Source of the DNA: Litorimonas sp964511495
GTDB taxonomy: Bacteria > Pseudomonadota > Alphaproteobacteria > Caulobacterales > Maricaulaceae
DNA: 64,000 nucleotides
Assembly: GCA_964511495.1 (NCBI GenBank)
Contig: CAZEFT010000005.1
Location: forward strand, 1 to 64,000
Direction: 5' to 3'
The notes under the pieces are model-generated. The model ran no database searches. It saw only the letters and a program-made list of their open reading frames with translations, and had not been told where the DNA came from. Position numbers and translations under genes: made by a program. Below, piece by piece: positions 16,436 through 25,671 of this stretch; within the stretch, counting starts at the first letter, position 1; the number at the start of each line of letters is the position of its first letter.

Positions 16436-18062
16436 ATAAAACCTCCTTGAACGGAGCTGTACCGATACGCTTTACCGTATCAATGAACCGTTCGCCTTCT
16501 TGGCGAATGTCGATATAGTGATCGACCATGCGTTCAATGCCGTCGATAAGTTCTTCTTGGGAGAAGCCCGGCCCGGTCACTTGGCCAATCGCTGCATTTT
16601 CAGAGGGATCGCCGCCCAGCTTCACCTGATAAAATTCGACACCCGCCTTTTCGAGACCCAAAATACCGATATGCCCGACATGGTGATGGCCGCAAGCATT
16701 GATGCAGCCGGAAATTTTGATTTGCATGTCACCAATTATGGATTGGCGCTCCAAATCTGAAAAACGTTCCGCAATCGCTTGGGAAACAGGAATGGAGCGC
16801 GCTGTCGCCAGTGCGCAAAAATCCATTCCGGGACAGCAGATAATATCCGAAATTAGTCCGATATTGGCATCACCCATTTTGGCCGCTTGCAGGGAGTCAT
16901 AAACAGCGCGCAAATCGTTGATCTCTACATGCGGTAAAACCAAGTTTTGCTGATGCGTCGTCCGAATTTCGGAAAAACTATGTTTATCAGAGAGATCAGC
17001 CACAATTCTCATCTGTTCCGATGTCACATCACCCGGCGCACGCTCAATCGGTTTGAGCGAGATGTTGACAATCGCATAGCCGTCGACCTTATGCGGCAGC
17101 ACGTTATGTTTCAGCCAACGCGCAAAGTGCGGATCATCAGATGAAAGCTCTTGTGCCTCTAATGTTTTATAATTCGGTGGCGAGAAATAATCTGTAATCC
17201 GCGCCACTTCTTCTGGTGATACAGCAATATCGAGTGGGACGAGCTCCGCATATTCCGCTTCGACTTGTTCACGAAAGGTCTCAATGCTGGTTTCCTGAAC
17301 GAGTATTTTAATCCGTGCCTTATATTTATTATCCCGTCGGCCATACCGGTTATAGACGCGTAAAGTGGCTTCCAAATAGGGCAAGAGCTCAATACGTGGC
17401 AGAAATTCGCGCAAGACTTGGCCCAAAATCGGCGTACGCCCCAGTCCACCCCCGACAAGAATGCGATACCCTACCTCACCTTTGTCGTTTTTGATGATTT
17501 CGACACCAATATCATGGGCGCGGATGAGAGCACGATCCGTCTCGGACGCTGTGACTGCGATCTTAAACTTTCGGGGTAGATAGGTAAATTCCGGATGGAA
17601 GGTCGACCATTGTCGAAGAATTTCGCATGTGGGTCGCGGGTCTTCAATTTCGTCAGCCGTCGCCCCCGCATAAGGGTCAGACGTTACATTTCGAATGCAG
17701 TTTCCTGAGGTTTGAATCGCGTGCATTTCAACGCTGGCTAATTCTTCGAGCATATCCGGCACATCGGTTAGTTCAGGCCAATTATACTGAATATTTTGCC
17801 GAGTCGTAATGTGCCCGTAGCCCTTGTCATATTTATCGGCCAGATCAGCGAGCTTACGCATTTGCTGCGAGTTCAGCGTCCCATAAGGAATGGCAACCCG
17901 CAGCATATAAGCGTGCAGCTGTAGATAAAGCCCGTTCATTAACCGTAAGGGACGAAACTCTGCTTCCGTCAACTCACCAGACATACGGCGTTGAACTTGT
18001 GTACGAAATTGCGCGACGCGAGATGACACCATCTCCGCATCAAATTCATCATAACGATACAT
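16428..18062 (-). CDS. cysI: sulfite reductase hemoprotein (siroheme, [4Fe-4S])
   Basis: Reduces sulfite to sulfide in six electrons. It is 544 residues with the two ferredoxin-like repeats of the nitrite/sulfite reductase family. The iron-sulfur/siroheme cysteines are visible as CPGMDFC and CINAC (residues about 420 and 460), with GHHHVGHIG following. N-terminal substrate or siroheme arginines lie in DKYGYGHITTRQNIQYNW, and GNCIRN carries the asparagine-rich motif. Placement between DUF2849 and cysH, in one operon with the siroheme synthase gene, favours sulfite over nitrite. No CysJ flavoprotein gene is nearby, so the electron donor is unknown from this window. Confidence 0.92.
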   Translation of the reverse strand: MYRYDEFDAEMVSSRVAQFRTQVQRRMSGELTEAEFRPLRLMNGLYLQLHAYMLRVAIPYGTLNSQQMRKLADLADKYDKGYGHITTRQNIQYNWPELTDVPDMLEELASVEMHAIQTSGNCIRNVTSDPYAGATADEIEDPRPTCEILRQWSTFHPEFTYLPRKFKIAVTASETDRALIRAHDIGVEIIKNDKGEVGYRILVGGGLGRTPILGQVLREFLPRIELLPYLEATLRVYNRYGRRDNKYKARIKILVQETSIETFREQVEAEYAELVPLDIAVSPEEVARITDYFSPPNYKTLEAQELSSDDPHFARWLKHNVLPHKVDGYAIVNISLKPIERAPGDVTSEQMRIVADLSDKHSFSEIRTTHQQNLVLPHVEINDLRAVYDSLQAAKMGDANIGLISDIICCPGMDFCALATARSIPVSQAIAERFSDLERQSIIGDMQIKISGCINACGHHHVGHIGILGLEKAGVEFYQVKLGGDPSENAAIGQVTGPGFSQEELIDGIERMVDHYIDIRQEGERFIDTVKRIGTAPFKEVLYV

Positions 18063-18064
18063 GG

Positions 18065-18388
18065 TTAAACCTTTTGAATATCCAGAGGCACAAGCGTGGC
18101 CGTGTCATAAGTTGGCCCCGCGACGCGAAATTTTTCGCGGTAACGTACGGGCTTTCCTGTGTCCGGCTCGACATCGATGAAATAAACACCGACGACTAAA
18201 TTGTCAGCTTCATCGCGCTCACCGACCTCGTCCATTTTTCCAATAATGGCTTCGTCTTCGGTGATGAGGGCGTTTTTATAGTCCATTGACCATTCAAAAT
18301 CCGGCGTAAGCCAAACATTCAAACCGTCTCTCAACGTATTGGCCGTCAAAGATTGCGGGCCTTTGCCTTTATGTTTCAGCGTGCTCAT
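18065..18388 (-). CDS. DUF2849 family protein, sulfite reduction cluster
   Basis: 107-residue soluble protein without signal or membrane segments. It matches DUF2849, a short family found in alphaproteobacteria between cysG and cysI. Conserved-looking parts are ANTLRDGLNVWL near the start and the C-terminal EKFRVAGPTYD. Function is unknown. It overlaps cysG by 4 nt and ends 2 nt before cysI, so all are one transcript. A role in assembling or supplying the reductase is a guess from location. Confidence 0.82.
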   Translation of the reverse strand: MSTLKHKGKGPQSLTANTLRDGLNVWLTPDFEWSMDYKNALITEDEAIIGKMDEVGERDEADNLVVGVYFIDVEPDTGKPVRYREKFRVAGPTYDTATLVPLDIQKV

Positions 18389-19770
18389 GACGCCTCCTGT
18401 AAGACTGACGTGTTAAAAGCCGTTATTGCGGCGTAACCGAGCATAAGCACTGCAGGTCCCTTTATGTCGGCCTTGGCCATATCTTCGACGAAATCTGAAA
18501 GCGTGGAAGATACGATGATTTGATTGTCACGGGTTGCATTTTCAACAACCGAAACAGCCATATCCGGTTTTGCACCATGAAGAAGTAATCGACCTTGAAT
18601 GAAACGTGATGCTCCGACACCCATATAGACCACACCGCGCGCACCTTCTTGAGCCATGCTGCGCCAATCCTGCTCGGCAAAACCTTTGGCGTCATGTCCT
18701 GTTAACAAACTGACTGAGGAATTTTTGCCCCGTGTCGTGAGAGAGGCCCCGATCTCTGCAGCCGCTCCTGCAGCGGCGGTGATACCGGGGACAATACGAA
18801 ACGGAATATTAGCCTCCCGCAATACAGCAATCTCTTCATCTGCCCGTCCGAAAATAAGCGGGTCGCCGCTTTTCAAACGCACAACATGATGTCCGGCTTT
18901 GGCTTTTTCGACAATTAACGCATTGATCTCATCCTGTGAGACAGAGGGGCCATTGGGCGTTTTGCCAACATAAATATATTCGGCCTCACGTCGGCCCAAC
19001 TCCAGAACAGATTGACTGACCAATCGGTCATAGACCACGACATCAGCACCATGCAGAGCCTGCTGCGCTGCGAATGTCATGAGGTCAGGATTGCCTGGCC
19101 CTGCCCCAACCAAAGCCACTTGGCCATTTTTTTGTTCGGACGGATTGCTCAAAAGGTTTTCAACCTGTTGCGCAAAGGACTGCAAATCCATACGCAACTG
19201 CGCATCCAATGATTTGCCCTTAAAGATCTTAGCCCAAAAGGTCTGCCTGTCTGCCAAATCAGGCATAACCGTTTTCACCTTGGCTCGAAGCTCTTTGGTA
19301 AGTTCAGCAAATCGGCCCAACGTGTTCGGCAACCGTTTCTCTAGGTCAGCCTTAAGAGCTCTCGCCAGTCCGGGACTTGTCCCTTCCGTTCCAATACTGA
19401 TTAGGACAGGAGACCGATCGACAAGAGCCGGTGTGATAAAGTGGCAGGCAGATTTTTGATCTGCGGCATTGACTAAAACGCCTTCGGCTTCTCCCAAAAG
19501 AGCGATATGCGCATTCAAAGCATCGTCTTCGGTCGCGGCATAGACAAGACGTGCGCCGATTACATCATTGTCACGAAAACTCTGCGGTATATGCATCAAT
19601 TTGCCTAAATCAGCCCAACGCGCAATTTCAGGACTGATTGTTTCAGCGACAACCTCAATGCGGGCCTCGGTTTTAATCAGCGTCCGCAACTTAGCTTCCG
19701 CCGCTTCTCCGCCACCAATGACGCGTATGAGTGCATTTTCTGTATCGACATGGATAGGAAGGTATCGCAT
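18385..19770 (-). CDS. cysG: siroheme synthase, trifunctional
   Basis: Makes siroheme for CysI: SAM-dependent methylation of uroporphyrinogen III, NAD-dependent oxidation and iron insertion. It is 461 residues from ATG 19770, which gives the family start MRYLPIHVD; a TTG at 19812 would add 14 residues. The N-terminal half carries the nucleotide-binding VIGGGEAAEAKL and the dehydrogenase/chelatase domain. From about residue 220 the SUMT methyltransferase domain shows VALVGAGPGNPDLMT, VVYDRLVS, RLKSGDPLIFGRADEE and GVVYMGVGA. First gene of the sulfate-reduction operon, divergent from an XRE-cupin regulator. Confidence 0.94.
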   Translation of the reverse strand: MRYLPIHVDTENALIRVIGGGEAAEAKLRTLIKTEARIEVVAETISPEIARWADLGKLMHIPQSFRDNDVIGARLVYAATEDDALNAHIALLGEAEGVLVNAADQKSACHFITPALVDRSPVLISIGTEGTSPGLARALKADLEKRLPNTLGRFAELTKELRAKVKTVMPDLADRQTFWAKIFKGKSLDAQLRMDLQSFAQQVENLLSNPSEQKNGQVALVGAGPGNPDLMTFAAQQALHGADVVVYDRLVSQSVLELGRREAEYIYVGKTPNGPSVSQDEINALIVEKAKAGHHVVRLKSGDPLIFGRADEEIAVLREANIPFRIVPGITAAAGAAAEIGASLTTRGKNSSVSLLTGHDAKGFAEQDWRSMAQEGARGVVYMGVGASRFIQGRLLLHGAKPDMAVSVVENATRDNQIIVSSTLSDFVEDMAKADIKGPAVLMLGYAAITAFNTSVLQEAS

Positions 19771-19820
19771 GGGGTATCCGTCTTTCGCGCCCGGATTATC
19801 GAGCCTTGTCAAAATTGTTT

Positions 19821-19836
19821 GTTCTATATATAGAAC
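19821..19836. promoter_or_regulatory. perfect 16-bp palindrome in the cysG/regulator promoter region
   Basis: GTTCTATATATAGAAC is fully self-complementary. It lies 50 nt before the cysG ATG, in the 177-bp region shared with the divergent XRE-cupin regulator gene. Its size and symmetry suit a dimeric helix-turn-helix repressor, and the central TATATA could double as a -10 region. The binding protein is inferred from proximity. Confidence 0.55.
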
Positions 19837-19883
19837 GATTTGAACGAAATCTAGTCCAAGCTTTGAAATAAAGTAATTGAGCC

Positions 19884-19920
19884 ATCACATTCTTGAGATG
19901 TCGTATCAATGGAATGTGAT
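19884..19920. promoter_or_regulatory. inverted repeat near the start of the XRE-cupin regulator gene
   Basis: ATCACATTC (19884-19892) and GAATGTGAT (19912-19920) are exact 9-bp complements, 19 nt apart. If the regulator starts at 19948 the repeat is just upstream and could be an autoregulatory site or a leader hairpin. If it starts at 19909 the right arm is coding. Confidence 0.4.
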
Positions 19921-19947
19921 TTTAAAACGATTGGTACAAGCAGTTTT

Positions 19948-20556
19948 ATGGCCCGACAAAAAAGACAATTCTGCCCGGAAACCGAAGCCCTGTCCGAAAA
20001 ACTCGGTCAAACCATTCTGAGATTACGCACCGCGGATAAGCTCTCGCTGGGTGATCTCTCTGAGATGTCCGGCGTCGCCAAGTCGATGATCAGCCAAATC
20101 GAGAAGAATGAGACCAATCCTTCACTCGCAACCCTATCTCGCCTCAGCCTCGCCCTCGGTACGAGTGTAGAGGCTATGGTATCACGCGGAGATGATGAAG
20201 ATACGCTCGTTGAAAAACTCCGCGTCAAAGATATTCCACTATTAAAGAGCGAAGACGGACTGTGTGAATTGCGCATCATTGGCTCCATTGACACGGTCCA
20301 ATGGCTGCAATGGTATGATTTCAAAGCAGAACCCGGCGGTGTGTTGGAAAGCTCCCCTCATCCTGATGGTTCTATTGAAAATTTGAGTGTCTTATCGGGT
20401 GAAATCACCGTTCAAGTTGGCCAGCAAGTTTGGCGGGCCAAACGAGGTGAGACTTTGCGATATAAAGCCGACAGAGATCACAAATTGACGAATACGGGAA
20501 ACGAGCCGGCCCACGCAACTATGGTGAATATTCTAGCAAATTTCGTCAGAAATTAA
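19948..20556 (+). CDS. XRE-family regulator with cupin domain, SutR-like
   Basis: DNA-binding regulator of the HTH_3 plus cupin_2 architecture, 202 residues from ATG 19948 (an ATG at 19909 would add 13). The helix-turn-helix at about residues 20-70 reads KLSLGDLSEMSGVAKSMISQIEKNETNPSLATLSRLSLAL, a clear XRE pattern. The cupin barrel fills about 125-195, with LSVLSGEITVQVG and AKRGETLRYKADRDHKL. E. coli SutR (YdcN) has the same layout and acts on sulfur utilisation genes. This gene diverges from the sulfate-reduction operon, so control of cysG-cysI-cysH is a reasonable inference. The ligand is unknown. Confidence 0.85.
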   Translation: MARQKRQFCPETEALSEKLGQTILRLRTADKLSLGDLSEMSGVAKSMISQIEKNETNPSLATLSRLSLALGTSVEAMVSRGDDEDTLVEKLRVKDIPLLKSEDGLCELRIIGSIDTVQWLQWYDFKAEPGGVLESSPHPDGSIENLSVLSGEITVQVGQQVWRAKRGETLRYKADRDHKLTNTGNEPAHATMVNILANFVRN

Positions 20557-20624
20557 GGGCCGCGTGGCAAAGCGTTGAAAGCAGTCTTGCGCAATAGTCA
20601 AACTTCTCTATTTAGCCTTTTATT

Positions 20625-21974
20625 ATGACCTATCATTCACATTTGGATAAGACGATTTCAGCCTCTTTCGGTGAGGCTCTATTGGCGTCTCTAGCCCCTC
20701 ATGGCGGCTTATGGATGCCAGAGACCTTGCCTTATTTCTCTCCTACGCAAACAGCAAAAATGGCAGCCTTGCCCTTCTGGGAATGCGCCACAGAGTTAGC
20801 ACGTTTTTTCGTCGACAATGCGATTGATGATGACGCTCTGCGCGATTTATGTGAAGACGCCTATAGCTTCCCCGTCCCCATTAAAACACTTCAACAAAAA
20901 ACGTTGGATGTGGCCATGGCTGAAGCCGATGATGAATATATTCTGGAATTATTCCATGGCCCCACGCTCGCCTTTAAAGACTTCGCGGCTCGTTTTATGG
21001 GGCGTTCTGCCTCCCATTTAATGCAATCCTCAGGACAAAGCCGTACAATTCTCGTTGCTACATCAGGGGATACAGGCGGGGCCGTCGGAGACGCTTTCCT
21101 CGACCAAGACGGTATTAAAGTCGTGATCCTTTATCCCGAAGGCGGCGTTAGCCAAGTGCAGGAGCAACAGCTTTGCACGATTGGAGATGAAAATAGCAAT
21201 GTTCATGCTGTTCGCTTGCAAGGCTCTTTTGATGATTGCCAACAATTAGTCAAAGACGCTTTCGCCGATAAAGCGCTTTCAGAGACACACAATCTCATGT
21301 CCGCCAATTCCATCAATGTAGGGCGTGTGATCCCACAAAGTTTTTATTATTTCTGGACAGCATTACAAATCAAAGCGGCCCATCCCGGCGTGCCGATTGT
21401 TTATTCTATTCCCTCTGGCAATCTTGGGAATTTGACCGGCGGAATCATCGCAAAGCTTATGGGGGCGCCGATTGAGCGTTTCGTTATCGGCAATAATGTG
21501 AATGATCCCTTTGTTGATTATTTGAAAGACGGAACTTATCGCCCCCGGGCCTCGGTTCCGACACTGTCTAACGCTATGGATATTGGCAAACCCAATAATT
21601 TTCCACGAATTTTAAATCTGCTTGATGATGATTTTTCTAAAGTGTCGCAATTATGTTGGGGGGCGTCATTCTCTGACGCCGAAACAGAACGCCACTTGCG
21701 TCGCCTTTATAAAGACACAGGGTATCTAATGTGCCCGCACACGGCTGTGGGACATTTAGCGATGGACGCTTTCTCAAAAGATGTAACACGTCCTTTTATC
21801 AAGGTGACTGTCGCAACAGCCCATCCCGCTAAATTCGCAGATAGCGTTGAGCGTATTATCGGGGAAGACATCACCCTACCGACTGCACTCTCGGCATTAA
21901 TGGATAAAGAAAAACGTGTGACACCGCTTTCTCCTAACCTTGAGGCTTTGAAAGAGTTTCTCGACACTCTATAG
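20625..21974 (+). CDS. thrC: threonine synthase
   Basis: PLP enzyme converting O-phosphohomoserine to threonine. It is 449 residues, the length of the proteobacterial type. The PLP lysine is in FHGPTLAFKDFAARFMG, the phosphate-binding loop in TSGDTGGAVGDAF, and the glycine loop later in YSIPSGNLGNLTGG. The N-terminal domain opens with ASFGEALLASLAPHGGLWMPE. It follows the regulator after 68 bp on the same strand; a kinase-like gene starts 8 nt downstream. Confidence 0.96.
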   Translation: MTYHSHLDKTISASFGEALLASLAPHGGLWMPETLPYFSPTQTAKMAALPFWECATELARFFVDNAIDDDALRDLCEDAYSFPVPIKTLQQKTLDVAMAEADDEYILELFHGPTLAFKDFAARFMGRSASHLMQSSGQSRTILVATSGDTGGAVGDAFLDQDGIKVVILYPEGGVSQVQEQQLCTIGDENSNVHAVRLQGSFDDCQQLVKDAFADKALSETHNLMSANSINVGRVIPQSFYYFWTALQIKAAHPGVPIVYSIPSGNLGNLTGGIIAKLMGAPIERFVIGNNVNDPFVDYLKDGTYRPRASVPTLSNAMDIGKPNNFPRILNLLDDDFSKVSQLCWGASFSDAETERHLRRLYKDTGYLMCPHTAVGHLAMDAFSKDVTRPFIKVTVATAHPAKFADSVERIIGEDITLPTALSALMDKEKRVTPLSPNLEALKEFLDTL

Positions 21975-21982
21975 ACTTCGTT

Positions 21983-22627
21983 GTGAAGCTTTCCCGTCAA
22001 GATTTTGAAACACGCTATGCAAACGGTACCCTCCGTTTGGCCTTTATTGGCATGTCCAATATCGGAAAGAGTTATACGGCAGGCCGACTGGCAAAGCGCT
22101 TGGATTTCAAGCTTATTGAGATCGACAAACTCATTTGGGAAGAACTAGGTCATTCAGATATGGACGCCTTCGCCACGTGGCAGGGACAGCCTTACAGCGA
22201 TGGCTACGCTGAACGGGAAAAAGAATCCATAAGGCTAGAGACCAAGGCGACAATAAAAGCCATAGCCATGGGGAATGGCAATATTATTCTCGATACGCCC
22301 GGCAGTGTCATTTACACCGGACAAGCCACGTTAGCAGCGCTGAAAAAGACCCATTTCATTGTCTATATCGCGGCATCAGATGAGCGAATGGAAAGTTTGG
22401 TGCAGGATTACTTTGAGACGCCTAAACCACTAATATGGAGAGATCTGTTCCACCAAGAAATCGGACAGTCTCCGGATGACGCTATCTTGTCATCTTACCC
22501 TAAATTACTGGCAGACAGATCAAAGCAATATGAGAGTATTGCGGATCAAACATTAACGAGTAATTTTATTTTGAACCCTCAAACATCTATTGAGGCGATC
22601 TTTGAGAATCTAAAGCCAACCCGCTAG
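21983..22627 (+). CDS. P-loop kinase-like protein, function unknown
   Basis: 214 residues from a GTG start, 8 nt after thrC. A Walker A motif GMSNIGKS is at residues 23-30, followed by a shikimate-kinase-like layout: AGRLAKRLDFKLIEIDKLIWEEL (binding of a small acceptor via Asp/Glu) and a DTPGS motif at about residue 102. It lacks the usual GGG and lid signatures of shikimate kinase (AroK), so I do not call it that. It is coupled to threonine synthase by position, but the acceptor cannot be named. Its last 18 nt overlap the convergent ferrochelatase gene. Confidence 0.7.
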   Translation: MKLSRQDFETRYANGTLRLAFIGMSNIGKSYTAGRLAKRLDFKLIEIDKLIWEELGHSDMDAFATWQGQPYSDGYAEREKESIRLETKATIKAIAMGNGNIILDTPGSVIYTGQATLAALKKTHFIVYIAASDERMESLVQDYFETPKPLIWRDLFHQEIGQSPDDAILSSYPKLLADRSKQYESIADQTLTSNFILNPQTSIEAIFENLKPTR

Positions 22628-23620
22628 CAAACGCTCTTTCGCAATCTCTGCCAAGAATTGTGTGTGGTCCTGCCGTGCATTCAAACAAGGAACAGCGGTA
22701 AATTTCTCCCCGCCGCTTTCCATAAAGGTTTCATGGGCTTCAATCTTAATCTCTTCCAATGTTTCGAGGCAGTCAGCAGAGAAACCCGGCATCATAACAG
22801 CTACTTTTTTAATCCCCTCACCCGGCAATTTTTCCAACGTCTTATCGGTATAGGGTTGCAACCAAGCTTTAGGGCCGAAACGTGATTGGAATGTGCTGAA
22901 CAGATAATCTTCCGACACATTCATATGCTCACACATGAGCTCGGTCGTACGCAAACATTCAAGCTGATAGGGATCTCCCTTATCAACATAGCTTTGCGGT
23001 AAGCCATGGTAAGATGTTATAACTGCATCAGGTTTCCAATCCAATGTGTTCAGATGTTCGGTCAAACTGCTCGCCAGAGCTTCAATGTAACGTGGGTCAT
23101 CATAATAATGCCGTAAGAAGCGTATTTCCGGCATATCCATTCGTTTTTTAATCGCCTTGGCTACGCCATCAAACACTGAGGCCGTGGTGGCACCTGCGAA
23201 TTGCGGATATAAAGGTAAGACACCAATTCGCTCACAACCTTTCGCCTTCAACGCATCGAGTCCGGACGCGATGGAAGGATTACCGTAACGCATGGCGATC
23301 TCGACATGGGCCTCATCGCCCAAGAGGTTTTTGACGCCATCCGCTTGCGCCTGTGTAATTCGAACGAGCGGCGCAGTCTCAACCGGCTCCGCTCGGTCTG
23401 AAAATTCAGGTTCATTCCAGATACTGGCATAGGCCTTGGCAGAACGCGCCGGACGTGTGCGCAGAATGATCCCATGTAAAACCGGACACCATATCCACCG
23501 TGACGTATCTACGACGCGATAATCATGTAAAAATTCGAATAAATATTTGCGCGTCGCCTTCGCCGTGGGAGCATCGGGCGAGCCAAGATTGACCATCAAT
23601 AGACCGGGTTTGGATGTCAT
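22610..23620 (-). CDS. hemH: ferrochelatase
   Basis: Inserts Fe(II) into protoporphyrin IX, the last step to protoheme. It is 336 residues. Family marks: GLLMVNLGSPDAPT at the N-terminus, the catalytic histidine in ITSYHGLPQSYVDKGDPY, and the conserved TFQSRFGPKAWLQPYTD and VMMPGFSADCLETLEEI near the C-terminus with the conserved Glu. No signal peptide; membrane-associated in relatives. Convergent with the kinase-like gene and overlapping its end. Confidence 0.96.
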   Translation of the reverse strand: MTSKPGLLMVNLGSPDAPTAKATRKYLFEFLHDYRVVDTSRWIWCPVLHGIILRTRPARSAKAYASIWNEPEFSDRAEPVETAPLVRITQAQADGVKNLLGDEAHVEIAMRYGNPSIASGLDALKAKGCERIGVLPLYPQFAGATTASVFDGVAKAIKKRMDMPEIRFLRHYYDDPRYIEALASSLTEHLNTLDWKPDAVITSYHGLPQSYVDKGDPYQLECLRTTELMCEHMNVSEDYLFSTFQSRFGPKAWLQPYTDKTLEKLPGEGIKKVAVMMPGFSADCLETLEEIKIEAHETFMESGGEKFTAVPCLNARQDHTQFLAEIAKERLLAGWL

Positions 23621-23784
23621 GATTTGCCTATCTATTCCGAAACATGTCTGAAACGCCCATTAAGCGACAGAATCAAAGTCACTGTTTAACCAGAAGCATT
23701 GACCTTATCATGCTAATGTTTACGAATAGAGTCTGAAAACAGCTTGCCAAGATGTGATTAAATACAAGAATTTGTGAGGACTTT

Positions 23785-25644
23785 ATGAAACGCGTTTTAA
23801 CTTCCGCCGTCAGCCTACTGGCCATCACCGTTGTCGCCTGCCAACCTAATACTGAATCGTCTTCTGATAACGTAACGAAGATGGTTGAAGCGGCCGCCCC
23901 TGAAACCAATGGTGCACCGACCCAACAGGAGGCCAAAGAGTTTTTGGAGACAGCCTCAAAAGAAATTAAAACACTCGGTGAATATGCCGCCCGTGTTGCC
24001 TGGGTGAAAGCAAACTTTATTACGCAAGATACCAATTGGCTTGAGTCTAAAGTCGGCGAAGACGTGGCCCTGCTGTCAACGCGTTTGGCAAATCAAGCGA
24101 AACGTTTCAATGATTTGAAACTACCCGATGATATGCGACGCAAAATGGACATGCTCAAGCGCGGCTCCAATTTCCCTGCTCCAGAACGCGAAGGGGCGGC
24201 CAAAGAGTTGGCACAAATCATGACCGATCTCGACTCGCTCTACGGAACAGGCAAATTCGAATATAAAGGCGAGATGATAAATTTAGGTCAAGCCAGTGAC
24301 ATTATTGCGAAATCTGATGACCCTGAAGAATTAAAAGCTGTTTGGAAGGGGTGGCGCACCGTCTCTCCACCCATGAAAGACAAATATGCCAAGATGGTCA
24401 AAATCATCAATGAAGGCTCTGTCGAATTAGGGTATGAAGATGCCGGCGCTTTATGGCGCGGCGGTTACGACATGGATGGTGACGCATTTGTAGCCGAAAC
24501 AGATCGCATTTGGGGGCAAGTCAAACCTCTCTATGATCAGTTACATTGTGCCGTTCGCGCAGGGCTGAATGAAAAGTATGGCGACGACGTTGTTCCGCTA
24601 AACGAACCTATTCGTGCTGACTTGTTAGGCAATATGTGGGGACAGAGTTGGGGTAACGTCTATGATGTTGTCGCTCCGGATACGGCTGCGAAGGGCGTGG
24701 ACACAACGAAGCTCTTGGAAGAGAACGGCTATGACGCTCTAAAAATGGTCGAAACAGCCGAGACTTTTTTCACCTCTATGGGATTTGAGCCGCTCCCAAA
24801 AACATTTTATGAGCGCTCTTTGATTACGAAACCTGAAGACCGCGAAGTGGTGTGCCACGCCTCAGCTTGGAATATCGACTCCAAGGATGATGTCCGCATC
24901 AAAATGTGTACCAAGGTCAATGCCGAAGACTTCTCCACAGTTCATCACGAACTCGGACATAATTTCTATCAACGTGCCTATAAAAATCAGCCTGTATTTT
25001 ATCAAGGTGGCGCAAATGACGGTTTCCACGAAGCCATTGGCGATATGATTGCTTTGTCCATTACGCCGGAATATCTCGTAAAAATCGGTCTCTTGGATGA
25101 AGCTGACCTGCCCGGAGAAGATGCCGATCTAGCATTGCTGATGCGTCAGGCTATGGACAAAGTTGCTTTCCTTCCCTTCGGCCTGATGGTTGATCAATGG
25201 CGCTGGAAAGTATTCTCTGGTGAATATTCTCCATCAGAATACAATCAAGGCTGGTGGGAATTACGTAATAAATATCAGGGGCTTAAAGCTCCAATTGAAC
25301 GCCCTGCAGATGCTTTTGATCCTGGTGCGAAATATCACATTCCGGGTAACACGCCCTATATGCGTTATTTCCTCGCTCACATTTTGCAGTTCCAGTTCCA
25401 CAAAGCGGCCTGCGATCTCGCCGGATTTGAAGGCCCGCTTCACAGATGTTCTGTCTACAATAACAAGGCCGTGGGTGAAAAATTCAACGCCATGATGGAA
25501 ATGGGCCAATCCAAGCCTTGGCCAGATGCGTTGGAAGCCTTTACAGGTACACGCGAAATGGATGGCTCGGCTATTTTAGAATATTTTGCTCCCTTGCAAA
25601 CCTATCTGGAAGAGCAAAATAAAGATAGAAATTGCGGCTGGTAA
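23785..25644 (+). CDS. M2 family peptidyl-dipeptidase (ACE-like), lipoprotein
   Basis: Zinc metallopeptidase related to angiotensin-converting enzyme, 619 residues. The lipoprotein signal ends in VVAC (residues 16-19), so it should be exported and membrane-anchored, with a low-complexity tether of Ser/Thr/Glu after it. The zinc site is HHELGH with the third ligand in HEAIGD, 24 residues on. Other family features are PADAFDPGAKYHIPGNTPYMRYFLAHILQFQFH and a C-terminal LGQSKPWPDALEAFTG-like segment (here MGQSKPWPDALEAFTG). GAGGA lies 6 nt before the ATG. It probably releases dipeptides from peptides in the periplasm; the natural substrate is unknown. Confidence 0.93.
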   Translation: MKRVLTSAVSLLAITVVACQPNTESSSDNVTKMVEAAAPETNGAPTQQEAKEFLETASKEIKTLGEYAARVAWVKANFITQDTNWLESKVGEDVALLSTRLANQAKRFNDLKLPDDMRRKMDMLKRGSNFPAPEREGAAKELAQIMTDLDSLYGTGKFEYKGEMINLGQASDIIAKSDDPEELKAVWKGWRTVSPPMKDKYAKMVKIINEGSVELGYEDAGALWRGGYDMDGDAFVAETDRIWGQVKPLYDQLHCAVRAGLNEKYGDDVVPLNEPIRADLLGNMWGQSWGNVYDVVAPDTAAKGVDTTKLLEENGYDALKMVETAETFFTSMGFEPLPKTFYERSLITKPEDREVVCHASAWNIDSKDDVRIKMCTKVNAEDFSTVHHELGHNFYQRAYKNQPVFYQGGANDGFHEAIGDMIALSITPEYLVKIGLLDEADLPGEDADLALLMRQAMDKVAFLPFGLMVDQWRWKVFSGEYSPSEYNQGWWELRNKYQGLKAPIERPADAFDPGAKYHIPGNTPYMRYFLAHILQFQFHKAACDLAGFEGPLHRCSVYNNKAVGEKFNAMMEMGQSKPWPDALEAFTGTREMDGSAILEYFAPLQTYLEEQNKDRNCGW

Positions 25645-25671
25645 TTCAGGCCAATAATTCGTTTTAAAACT

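Noticed and set aside
23679..24035. 118-residue open frame on the minus strand
   Set aside because: It lies opposite the start of the M2 peptidase, whose signal peptide and motifs show which strand is coding.
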